Source: Phycisphaerae bacterium (GTDB taxonomy: Bacteria; Planctomycetota; Phycisphaerae; UBA1845). Taken from it: DNA of 6,139 bases. The notes beneath the pieces were generated by a model that did no database searches, was not told where the DNA came from, and saw only the letters and a program-made list of their open reading frames with translations. The DNA lies in NCBI GenBank assembly GCA_029260155.1, contig JAJDDU010000506.1, positions 1 through 6,139 on the forward strand, read 5' to 3'. Position 1 is the first letter of the stretch. Each line of letters begins with the position of its first letter. The translations under genes and the position numbers were made by a program. Positions 1 through 5,480 of this stretch are shown in pieces.

Positions 1-292
1 GGTGCAAAGAGCCATCGGCCGAGAGAACGCGCAGGTCATGTCGGGTGAGAACGACGATCTCTAGATCGCCGTCGTGTGTTAGGTCGACGATTGTCGGCTT
101 AATCCCCTCTGGGGCAACCAACTCAGGCATTTCTAGCGGCCACCCCTCCTGCACTACCCAACCTGTCCCGTGTGACGTGGTATCCGGTTGCCCTGCCTGC
201 CCCCCGTCGGCGGATTCAGCGGCAGGCTGTAGCAGTTCAGACAAAACGATCAAAAACAGAACCGTGACACGCGATCCAAAGAAGACGCTCAT
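1..292 (-). CDS. Secreted FG-GAP/VCBS repeat protein, N-terminal part, truncated by window edge
   Basis: Reading the minus strand from the ATG at 292..290 gives 97 open codons to the window edge; the rest of the gene lies outside. The product starts MSVFFGSRVTVLFL and carries a signal peptide with a probable cleavage near residues 25-28 (PAAESA-D). After a variable linker it has a GWP motif and then the first FG-GAP-type calcium loop (VDLTHDGDLEIVVL). It aligns without gaps to residues 1-97 of the protein encoded at 590..2179: the first 29 residues differ at one position (I15 versus V15), and the following residues are clearly diverged. A Shine-Dalgarno AGGAG (minus strand, 306..302) sits 9 nt before the ATG. 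It is presumably exported and by family analogy forms a beta-propeller-like fold; its ligand is unknown. The C-terminus, including any dockerin-like tail, cannot be seen. Confidence 0.88.
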   Translation of the reverse strand, partial: MSVFFGSRVTVLFLIVLSELLQPAAESADGGQAGQPDTTSHGTGWVVQEGWPLEMPELVAPEGIKPTIVDLTHDGDLEIVVLTRHDLRVLSADGSLH

Positions 293-416
293 TGTCTGTC
301 ACTCCTGGAAGCTCGCGCGTTTGGAATCCTGGGGAACCCGCTCCGTCGTCGCAGTACTCCCCTTCCCCGCAGTCCTACGTCTACCATCGTCACGATGATG
401 GGTCCAGCACAATCAA
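171..416. repeat. Direct repeat copy 1, 5' end and leader of the truncated FG-GAP gene
   Basis: This stretch is nearly identical to 2058..2285. The match is ungapped from 171 to 354 (offset 1887). An 18-bp segment (355..372) is absent from the other copy, and the match then resumes to 416. By hand I count about eleven mismatches over roughly 228 aligned bases. It covers the signal-peptide codons, the start codon, the ribosome binding site and about 124 bp of upstream DNA. Outside it, towards position 1, coding similarity falls to roughly two-thirds by eye. Confidence 0.9.
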
Positions 417-589
417 ACTGCGCGCGCGAATCAGGATGTAGAAAACAGCGTCCAGTCAATGTGCGTTCTGGGGTCAGAGCGCGTTTAGTTGTTAGTGTGG
501 GTGCTCCATCGCTTCAGCGGCGGAGGACTCGAACGCTGATTGCCCGCTGAACGCGCGACCACATTAATCACGGATTACGGCTGAAAGCT
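293..589. other. Intergenic region between the two tandem FG-GAP genes
   Basis: This 297-bp stretch holds the leader of the truncated upstream-facing gene (293..416, duplicated elsewhere), then unique sequence, then a second short block (470..495) shared with the leader of the other copy. The part from about 500 to 589, just after the stop codon of the complete FG-GAP gene, shows no convincing gene, promoter or strong terminator. The only inverted repeat I found there is 8 bp with a 23-nt loop. Confidence 0.6.
470..495. repeat. Short repeat block upstream of FG-GAP gene copy 1
   Basis: The block begins ggggtcagagcgc and ends agttgttag. It recurs with a few mismatches at 2319..2344, in the equivalent position relative to the other FG-GAP gene (178 bp versus 140 bp upstream of the start codon). 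It lies beyond the end of the near-identical repeat and is separated from it by unrelated sequence of different length. It could be a surviving edge of the original duplication or a short dispersed element; one window cannot separate these. Confidence 0.65.
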
Positions 590-2179
590 CTATTCAAAAG
601 CGCACTGCAGGGCGGCGAAGTCGTGGAGGTCTATGTCGGCGTCGTTGTCGGCGTCGAGGCAGATGCACTCGGGGGGAATCGCGCCCACGTCGGGGCCGGT
701 GAGGCAGGTGTTGAACAAGACCCACTCGCTGATGTCGACGGCCGGCGCTGTAACGGCGCCGGTGTTCCCGAGATTACCGCTCGATCGAGGCCACTGCACG
801 CTGCACTCCGGACCGGGGAAATCCCAAGCGTACAATGTCCGCCAGATGCCGCTGAATAGCTCCACGTCGCCGTCGAGATCAACGTCGGCGACTGTCGCGG
901 TGAGCGGCAACCTTGCGTTCTGGAACTTCGAGGTCGTTGGCAGCGGGTTGGCGCCGGGCAGCGGTGTTCCGTCGTGGTTGAAGACGAATGGGCCGACGAG
1001 GGCGCCGACCACGACCTCCGGCATGCCGTCTGCATCGACGTCGGCCACAGCGTGGATGATATTCTGGTAGGGGTTTGGACCGGGGAACGGGAACGGGACG
1101 GTCGCCGGCCAGCCCGGGAGGATCGACCCGAATCGATCGATCACGAAGACCTGCGGGGTGCGACCGGACGTCACGATATCGAGGTAGCCGTCGCCATCCA
1201 CGTCGCCCATCGCGAGGCTCCAGTACGACTGGGCAACCGGCAAGCTCACCGGCCATGAGTCGTTGAACGGGGTACCATCGGGGTTCAAGAGGTATACCAG
1301 GGTCTCGAAGTTCTTGGTGACGTTGAACGCGATTTCGGGGGTGCCGTCGCGGTCGACGTCGCCGACGACGATAGGTCTTTCGACCTTTTCGGGGGCGGGC
1401 CATGGCCAACCCGTTACTTGGACGCCGTCGTGATGCAACGCGTGAATGAAGATCGGAGGATCGGAAAAACCATCGTTCACTAGGATTTCCAGGTCTCCAT
1501 CGCCGTCCACATCGGCGGCAGCAAGAGATCGCACCCAATACTCAAAATCCATGGGCCAAGCGCTGCTGAACGGCGTCCCATCCGATCGCAGGACGTAGAG
1601 GCGAGGCAGTTCCCACGATGTTCCGACGAGAATTTCATTGCTGCCATCCGCGTCGAGGTCGGCCACTATCATTAGCTCTGCAACGCCGAGCACGGTCCTT
1701 GGCCAACCTGCGACATGGGTTCCGTCGCAATTGAAGACATGCACGGTAACCTCCATAGGGTCGGGAGGGTCGAATCGGTTCCGCCTGAACACGATTTCGA
1801 GATCGGGGTCGTTGTCCATGTTGGCGATCACCAGATTGAGGTTGGCGGTCGTGCCGTCCACGGGGAACTCGATCGGCCACAAGCCGCCGTAGGGAGTACC
1901 GGCCGGTGCGATGACACGCAAGTCATGCCTGGTCAACACAACGACTTCCATTTTCCCATCGTGGTCCAGGTCGACGACGACTGGTTGGAGACTTTCCGGG
2001 GCGATCAGTTCGGGCATCGAGACCGGCCATCCTTTCTGTGCTCCCCAGGGCGCCCCCTGTGACGCGATATCCGGTTGCCTTGCCTGCCCCCTGTCGGCGG
2101 ATTCAGCGGCAGGCTGTAGCAGTTCAGACAAAACGACCAAAAACAGAACCGTGACACGCGATCCAAAAAAGACGCTCAT
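590..2179 (-). CDS. Secreted FG-GAP/VCBS repeat protein with dockerin-like C-terminal tail
   Basis: The product has 529 residues. Residues 1 to about 28 are a signal peptide (Arg8, hydrophobic VTVLFLVVLSELL, AESA-D cleavage region). Eight calcium-loop repeats of FG-GAP/VCBS type follow, starting near residues 70, 122, 174, 223, 274, 326, 380 and 432 (for example DVDGDGDLE at 223 and DVDADGMPE at 380). They recur about every 50 residues, usually separated by a DGTP...WP motif. This fits a seven- or eight-bladed beta-propeller like the integrin alpha head; WPRSSGNLGNTG (463-474) may close the ring. The tail has CLTGP (492-496), Cys505, Cys507, a single EF-hand-like Asp-rich loop (509-520) and a final Cys526, resembling the dockerin-like tails of planctomycete exported proteins. 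The start has an AGGAG site (2193..2189) 9 nt upstream. It is probably cell-surface or extracellular; its ligand and enzymatic role, if any, are not evident. A tandem paralogue lies downstream on the same strand. Confidence 0.93.
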   Translation of the reverse strand: MSVFFGSRVTVLFLVVLSELLQPAAESADRGQARQPDIASQGAPWGAQKGWPVSMPELIAPESLQPVVVDLDHDGKMEVVVLTRHDLRVIAPAGTPYGGLWPIEFPVDGTTANLNLVIANMDNDPDLEIVFRRNRFDPPDPMEVTVHVFNCDGTHVAGWPRTVLGVAELMIVADLDADGSNEILVGTSWELPRLYVLRSDGTPFSSAWPMDFEYWVRSLAAADVDGDGDLEILVNDGFSDPPIFIHALHHDGVQVTGWPWPAPEKVERPIVVGDVDRDGTPEIAFNVTKNFETLVYLLNPDGTPFNDSWPVSLPVAQSYWSLAMGDVDGDGYLDIVTSGRTPQVFVIDRFGSILPGWPATVPFPFPGPNPYQNIIHAVADVDADGMPEVVVGALVGPFVFNHDGTPLPGANPLPTTSKFQNARLPLTATVADVDLDGDVELFSGIWRTLYAWDFPGPECSVQWPRSSGNLGNTGAVTAPAVDISEWVLFNTCLTGPDVGAIPPECICLDADNDADIDLHDFAALQCAFE

Positions 2180-2285
2180 TGTCTGTCACTCCTGGAAGCT
2201 CGCGCGTTTAGAATCCTGGCGAACCCGCTCCGTCGTCGCAGCCCTACGTCTACCATTGTCACGATGATGGGTCCAGCACAATCAA
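2058..2285. repeat. Direct repeat copy 2, 5' end and leader of the complete FG-GAP gene
   Basis: This is the partner of 171..416. It contains the signal-peptide codons, start codon, ribosome binding site and 106 bp of upstream DNA of the gene at 590..2179. It lacks 18 bp present in copy 1: the single GCAG here corresponds to two GCAG motifs flanking the extra segment there. The repeat orientation is direct, consistent with tandem duplication with a period of about 1.89 kb. Confidence 0.9.
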
Positions 2286-2318
2286 GGGAGCATTGCGGAG
2301 CATAGCGGGCAGCACAGA

Positions 2319-2344
2319 GGGGTCAGAGCGCATTGAGTTGTTAG
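2319..2344. repeat. Short repeat block upstream of FG-GAP gene copy 2
   Basis: Partner of 470..495: ggggtcagagcgc, three differing bases, then agttgttag. Limited similarity may continue to about 2357 (a gtgctc-like stretch). Immediately beyond, the sequence becomes the cohesin-like fragment, so this block may mark the edge of the duplicated unit. Confidence 0.6.
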
Positions 2345-2364
2345 GGTGTCGCTCTCCAGAAAAC

Positions 2365-2565
2365 ATGTCCGGCGCCCCGGCCGCTGCGCACGCATACCTA
2401 GCCACCTACACCTATCGCATCCCGCCGACTGCAAGCGGTGATTTCGTCGTGGACTTCCTGCTGAACGAAGCGGCTGGCGATCAGACGATGATGGTCGCTG
2501 CCAACAACGGCCGAGTCGAAGTTGACGCCACCGCGCCGGCCGTGCTGGCCACAGCGGCGCCGTAG
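2365..2565 (+). pseudogene. Fragment resembling the C-terminus of a cohesin-like domain protein
   Basis: The frame ends at the TAG at 2563..2565 and encodes, from the ATG at 2365, about 66 residues. The pattern includes YLATYTYRIPPTASGDFVVD, then a polar stretch, NNGRVEVDA and TAPAVL. This alternating-strand pattern is like the last beta-strands of the cohesin-like domains that end many large planctomycete secreted proteins. A normal protein of that type is much longer and has a signal peptide. Here there is neither a signal peptide nor a good ribosome binding site, and the frame runs upstream into DNA of the duplicated leader. I read it as a 5'-truncated remnant, with the cut near 2357-2385. 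The strong hairpin right after the stop fits its having been the real 3' end of a gene. The family assignment rests on remembered pattern. It could instead be a small intact hypothetical protein. Confidence 0.5.
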
Positions 2566-2577
2566 AGCGCGTACGAT

Positions 2578-2618
2578 GACACGGCAGCATCGCAAGAATC
2601 TCGCGATGCTGCCGTGTC
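2578..2618 (+). terminator. Strong 16-bp hairpin, probable terminator of the cohesin-like remnant
   Basis: The arms 2578..2593 (gacacggcagcatcgc) and 2603..2618 are perfectly complementary over 16 bp, with a 9-nt loop. The hairpin begins 12 nt after the stop codon at 2563..2565. No real T-run follows on either strand, so it is not a textbook intrinsic terminator; it could be a T-tract-poor terminator or an mRNA 3'-end stabiliser. Confidence 0.65.
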
Positions 2619-2680
2619 GGTGGCGTCTTCTGTCAATTCGAGCGCATACTGGGGAGTCTATCTCGAACGGTGTTCCGGCT

Positions 2681-2715
2681 AGATTCCTCGGTCGCTTCGC
2701 TCGCTCGGAATGACA
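2681..2715. repeat. REP-like palindromic element
   Basis: The segment reads agattcctcggtcgcttcgc and then tcgctcggaatgaca. On the minus strand this is a tgtcattccgagcg...gaggaatct element. The terminal ATTCC/GGAAT arms are complementary and the centre is an imperfect GC-rich palindrome with a TTCG core. From memory, very similar intergenic palindromes (TCATTCCGAGCGAAGCGAGGAATC type) are dispersed in many copies in diverse bacterial genomes, some linked to RAYT transposases. Only one copy is visible here. Confidence 0.55.
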
Positions 2716-2760
2716 ACACGTGGCGTTACAACCAGCAACCGCAACCCCCTGGTCAGACCC

Positions 2761-2788
2761 TTGACGCGGCGCTCCGTTCGATCATCAT
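2761..2788 (+). promoter_or_regulatory. Possible sigma70-type promoter of the envelope operon
   Basis: TTGACG at 2761..2766 matches five of six bases of the -35 consensus. CATCAT at 2783..2788, after a 16-nt spacer, matches four of six bases of the -10 consensus. It lies 59 nt before the ATG at 2848 and just upstream of a leader hairpin. The -10 box is weak and planctomycete promoters are poorly characterised, so this is tentative. Confidence 0.3.
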
Positions 2789-2799
2789 CTTGGGTCGGG

Positions 2800-2826
2800 G
2801 TGACTGGGGGCTCAACGCCCCATCAC
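2800..2826 (+). promoter_or_regulatory. Leader hairpin upstream of the CsgG-like gene
   Basis: Left arm GTGA-c-TGGGG (2800..2809, one bulged C) pairs with CCCCATCAC (2818..2826) around an 8-nt loop. That gives nine base pairs, mostly GC at the inner end. It ends 9 nt before the AGGAG at 2836..2840, close enough to influence translation initiation or protect the mRNA 5' end. No ligand-binding riboswitch class is recognised. Confidence 0.4.
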
Positions 2827-2835
2827 ACAGGAATT

Positions 2836-2840
2836 AGGAG
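2836..2840 (+). promoter_or_regulatory. Ribosome binding site fixing the CsgG-like gene start at 2848
   Basis: AGGAG lies 7 nt before the ATG at 2848. The frame is open further upstream to 2710, but that extension lacks a ribosome binding site, crosses the leader hairpin and would bury the lipoprotein signal peptide. The ATG at 2843 is out of frame, and the ATG at 2860 is too far from the site. Confidence 0.8.
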
Positions 2841-2847
2841 CTATGCT

Positions 2848-3891
2848 ATGAATACCGCAATGCGGTCGTTTTCGATCGTGATCACGGCGGGCGTGATGGG
2901 GTTGGCTGCGGGGTGCGCGTCGGAAAGAGCGTTTGTCTCCGTCGGCTACGTTCTTGAGCCGAGTCAAGGTCTTCCGCGTGGGATGAAGGCTGTGGCTGTT
3001 CTCGACGCGAAGGTGAACGAGGCCGATGATCAGGCGTGGTCCGCGCGGGCGCGCGATTCGATCCAGGGTCTCATCCTCGATGCGCGTAATCGGCTGGGCG
3101 CCGACATCGAGGTGGCTGACCGGCGTGATTTGGGCGACATCTTCGAGGAAGACGACCTGGCAGCCGCCGGGGTGACACCGGCCGCCGCAACGACGGGCAC
3201 GGGCGGACAGGTGATGAGCATTCAGGGCATCATCAAGACCGACATTGACGTGCACACGGACGTACGCCAAGGCAAGGCTCAGACGATCGACGGGGTGGAT
3301 TGGGGAAATTCCCGTCACTCTGGCGGCGGACGTATTCACACGCGCGAGATCGACACCGTCTCGCGGAACATCACGGTCAAGACGACGTTTCGCCTGCTCG
3401 ACCGCACGACGAACAAAGACTGGATCACGTACTCGCCCACGCCGTACTCGCACCATGACAAGACCGATGGTTTCTTCCTTCTCGGTTCGTCTCAGACGGA
3501 GGCTGAGTTGCAGCCGCGCGATCAGATCATCGGCGAAGCGGTGAACCGTGGCGTGCGTGAGTTCATCGCTCAAATACTCCCGTGTGAGGTGCGTTGCGAA
3601 TTGGCCGTCGAGAGCAGCGGCAATCAGGACTGCCGAATGGGCGTCCAGATGCTGCGGGCGGACGACTACTCGGGGGCATTGCGTTATTTCAAGGCTGCGA
3701 TGGCCGCTGACGGCAACGATCATCTGGCAACGTACGGTGCGGGCGTGGCGGCGGAGGCGGCCGGGAATTTCGAGCAGGCGCTGCAATACTACCGGCGTGC
3801 CTGCGGAATGAACGCAGGAAAACGCTATCAGGAGGCCAAGGAACGTTTGTCGAGACACCTGCCGCACATTCGGCGGACGGGGACGAGCTAG
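2848..3891 (+). CDS. Lipoprotein with CsgG/LpoB-like domain and C-terminal TPR repeats
   Basis: The product has 347 residues. Residues 1-23 form a lipoprotein signal peptide (MNTAMRSFSIVITAGVMG, then LAAGC with Cys23 as the acylation site). The residue after Cys is Ala, compatible with outer-membrane sorting where that rule holds. Residues about 45-245 look like the CsgG/LpoB/TolB-N-like fold: a first strand KAVAVLDA, a long helix with ARDSIQGLILDARNRLG, the IEVADRRDLGDIFEE segment, QGIIKTDIDV, NITVKTTFRLLDRTTNKDWI, and a final helix IIGEAVNRGVREFIAQILP. Residues about 262-325 form two TPR-like helical pairs (GALRYFKAAMAADG and QALQYYRRACGMNA). Four cysteines (246, 250, 262, 319) lie in or beside the C-terminal part. 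It is first of a probable operon with the triple-LPP20 gene 92 nt downstream. CsgG-family lipoproteins act in outer-membrane secretion or envelope assembly. No curli genes are present, so the exact role is open; the fold is inferred from pattern, not searched. Confidence 0.85.
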   Translation: MNTAMRSFSIVITAGVMGLAAGCASERAFVSVGYVLEPSQGLPRGMKAVAVLDAKVNEADDQAWSARARDSIQGLILDARNRLGADIEVADRRDLGDIFEEDDLAAAGVTPAAATTGTGGQVMSIQGIIKTDIDVHTDVRQGKAQTIDGVDWGNSRHSGGGRIHTREIDTVSRNITVKTTFRLLDRTTNKDWITYSPTPYSHHDKTDGFFLLGSSQTEAELQPRDQIIGEAVNRGVREFIAQILPCEVRCELAVESSGNQDCRMGVQMLRADDYSGALRYFKAAMAADGNDHLATYGAGVAAEAAGNFEQALQYYRRACGMNAGKRYQEAKERLSRHLPHIRRTGTS

Positions 3892-3983
3892 TTTTGGCTG
3901 CGGAGTGGACGCTAACCCGTTCGCTGGTCGCGTGTCTGCCGTTGGGCAAGATGCGGAGCTTTCGTTTGAAGGAGAAGCTGTAG

Positions 3984-5288
3984 ATGAAGACAAAATGGCA
4001 ACCGATGGTCTGTGCTGCACTTGCGTGCCTGGCCGTCGTCACCGTGACACGCGCGCAGGATGCTGAGCAGAACAAGCTGCTCGCCAAGCGCGCCGCCGAA
4101 GCTGATGCGTACCGGAAGATCGCCGAGACGATCAAGGGCGTCCAGATCAACTCGGAGACGTACGTCCGTGATTTCGTCACGGAGAGCGACGTGATCGAGG
4201 CTGAGTTCGACGAGTTCATCAAGGGTGTCCGTTTGGGCAGAGCGACTTACTACCAGGACGGCACGTGCGAGGTGGAGGCCGAGGTTACGGTGGCCAAGGT
4301 TGTGGAGCATCTCAAGGAGCTGCACTCGCGTCACTACGAAGGCGGTAGGGTGGTCGGCAGCGACTTTACCAACATCGAGCGAGAGATTCAAAAGAGCATC
4401 ATCAAGGTGAGCGGTCTCGGTGCGCCGCGCGCCGAGTTGCCGCCTGGGTTGCCGCCGTCGGTGGTGGAATCGCTCGGCGCACCGCCCGTCACCCACGGGT
4501 CGCCGTATCCGCCGATTTGGAAATCCGTAGCGCCGCAGGGCAAACTGATGGCCGCCCAAGCCGCCCGCCGCGACGCGCAGCGCAAGTTGCTTGAGCGGAT
4601 CATGGGTGTGCGGATCAACTCTAAGACGTTGGTCCGTGATTTCGTGACGGAGAGTGACACCATCCGCACCGAGGCAAGCGGGCTCGTCGTCGGTGCAACC
4701 GAGGTGGACCGTTACTATCACGATAGCGAATTGATCGTCGAAGTCACGATGGCTGTCCCGACGGAACAGGTCGTTCGTACTATCAAGGAACTGCATACAA
4801 GGCACTACCGGGGTAGCCGCCTGACGGGCACGGATATCGAGCGAATTTCCGAGAAGATCAAGCGCAAGACGTTTGAAGCGACCGGTTCCGGCGTGCCCGG
4901 CAAACGGTATCTCGGCGCGAGCGTGCCTTCGATTACCGTCGTTTCGCCGGAATGGCTGTCGCGCGAAGTCCGCGCGACCGGCCACGGGACCGACCCGCAG
5001 ATCAACACGCCGCAGGGCAAACTCAAAGCCCTTCGCGCGGCTACGGCCGACGCCCGCAGAAATCTCGTCGAGCAAATCGACGGGTTGCAGATCACGTCCG
5101 AGACGACCGTGCGTGATTTTGTGACCGAACGCGACGTGATCAGGACGCAACTCGGCGCCATCGTGGCTGGTTCGGTCGTGCAGAGTCAGGATGTCAATGA
5201 TGAGATGGCCACCGTCGTTGTAACGATCGGCGGGCCGGACGTCTGGCGGGTCGTTCACTCCCAGATGAGTGTCGAATCGCGTCGTTGA
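3984..5288 (+). CDS. Exported protein with three tandem LPP20-like units
   Basis: The product has 434 residues. Residues 1-24 are a signal peptide with probable cleavage at VTRA-QD. Cys10 and Cys15 lie within the hydrophobic core and do not form a good lipobox, so it is probably a soluble periplasmic protein. The mature part is three copies of an LPP20-like domain (about residues 30-115, 186-275 and 345-425). Each has a helix like RAAEADAYRKIAETIKGV, the core INSETYVRDFVTE and a closing strand pair such as CEVEAEVTVAKVV. VRDFVTE recurs exactly at 61-67, 217-223 and 376-382. The first two units also share a following segment (KELHxRHY, GxDxxxI) that the third lacks. An AAGGAG (3969..3974) lies 9 nt before the ATG. 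LPP20-family proteins include Helicobacter Lpp20 and the Vibrio flagellar protein FlgP; here the role is probably periplasmic, with the lipoproteins encoded on either side. Confidence 0.85.
   Translation: MKTKWQPMVCAALACLAVVTVTRAQDAEQNKLLAKRAAEADAYRKIAETIKGVQINSETYVRDFVTESDVIEAEFDEFIKGVRLGRATYYQDGTCEVEAEVTVAKVVEHLKELHSRHYEGGRVVGSDFTNIEREIQKSIIKVSGLGAPRAELPPGLPPSVVESLGAPPVTHGSPYPPIWKSVAPQGKLMAAQAARRDAQRKLLERIMGVRINSKTLVRDFVTESDTIRTEASGLVVGATEVDRYYHDSELIVEVTMAVPTEQVVRTIKELHTRHYRGSRLTGTDIERISEKIKRKTFEATGSGVPGKRYLGASVPSITVVSPEWLSREVRATGHGTDPQINTPQGKLKALRAATADARRNLVEQIDGLQITSETTVRDFVTERDVIRTQLGAIVAGSVVQSQDVNDEMATVVVTIGGPDVWRVVHSQMSVESRR
4071..5285 (+). repeat. Internal tandem repeat, about 470-477 bp period, in the LPP20-like gene
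   Basis: The units begin near 4071, 4539 and 5016; the third is shorter and ends with the gene. The DNA of the VRDFVTE core is still strongly similar between units: gtccgtgatttcgtcacgga at 4164..4183 and gtccgtgatttcgtgacgga at 4632..4651 differ at one base. The third copy (from 5109) is more diverged. The spacing of the core is 156 and 159 codons. Confidence 0.85.
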
Positions 5289-5316
5289 GACGATGGATCC
5301 AAAGAGTGCGAGTACA

Positions 5317-5478
5317 ATGATGAAAACAGTTAGATGTCTGATTGGGCTGGTCGCGAGTGTTGCTGTTTTGCTGGCGATTACCGGCTGCGCGGATGACGTT
5401 CGTACGACCAAGAAGGTCACTACGCACGAGCAAGAGCCGGTGCGCATGGTCTCTCCCGGCACGGAAGTCGTCGAGTAA
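5317..5478 (+). CDS. Small lipoprotein, 53 residues
   Basis: The N-terminus is a textbook lipoprotein signal: MMKTVR, a hydrophobic stretch (CLIGLVASVAVLLA) and the lipobox ITGC with Cys24. The mature lipopeptide would be only 30 residues, rich in Thr, Lys and Glu, and ends VSPGTEVVE. I do not recognise a family. The start could also be the ATG at 5320 (one residue shorter) or 5293 (eight residues longer, 4 nt after the upstream stop). A weak AAAGAG at 5301..5306, 10 nt ahead, slightly favours 5317. It lies 28 nt after the LPP20-like gene, so it probably belongs to the same envelope unit, perhaps as an anchor or accessory subunit (inference). Confidence 0.75.
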   Translation: MMKTVRCLIGLVASVAVLLAITGCADDVRTTKKVTTHEQEPVRMVSPGTEVVE

Positions 5479-5480
5479 CG

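Larger units (their letters stand above)
2180..2847. other. Junction region without an intact gene
   Basis: This 668-bp stretch separates the divergent FG-GAP gene (minus) from the envelope operon (plus). It contains, in order, the duplicated leader (to 2285), unrelated sequence, the second short repeat block (2319..2344), a cohesin-like gene fragment, a strong hairpin, a REP-like palindrome, and the promoter and leader region of the operon. The open frames across 2282..2713 other than the cohesin-like one show no recognisable protein features. Confidence 0.7.

Noticed and set aside
45..398. Plus-strand frame whose translation recurs at 1911..2267
   Set aside because: The apparent conservation of a protein between the two places is only the antisense of the duplicated FG-GAP leader and signal-peptide region. 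The minus-strand reading carries the real signal peptide and ribosome binding site.
513..551. Inverted repeat ttcagcgg/ccgctgaa as a terminator of the FG-GAP gene
   Set aside because: The stem is only 8 bp with a 23-nt loop and no T-run on the minus strand; such a match is expected by chance.
879..1538. Minus-strand open frame of 219 codons inside the FG-GAP gene
   Set aside because: It is very Arg-rich, out of frame with the clear repeat protein, and has no start signal.
2710..2847. Longer N-terminus of the CsgG-like protein starting at 2710
   Set aside because: The extra 46 residues are Arg/Thr-rich, overlap the REP-like element and leader hairpin, and would place the lipoprotein signal internally. 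The ATG at 2848 has a good ribosome binding site.
2812..4020. Minus-strand open frame of 402 codons
   Set aside because: It is antisense to the CsgG-like lipoprotein gene. Its composition is Arg/His/Val-rich without recognisable motifs, whereas the plus strand has a lipobox, a CsgG-like pattern and TPRs.
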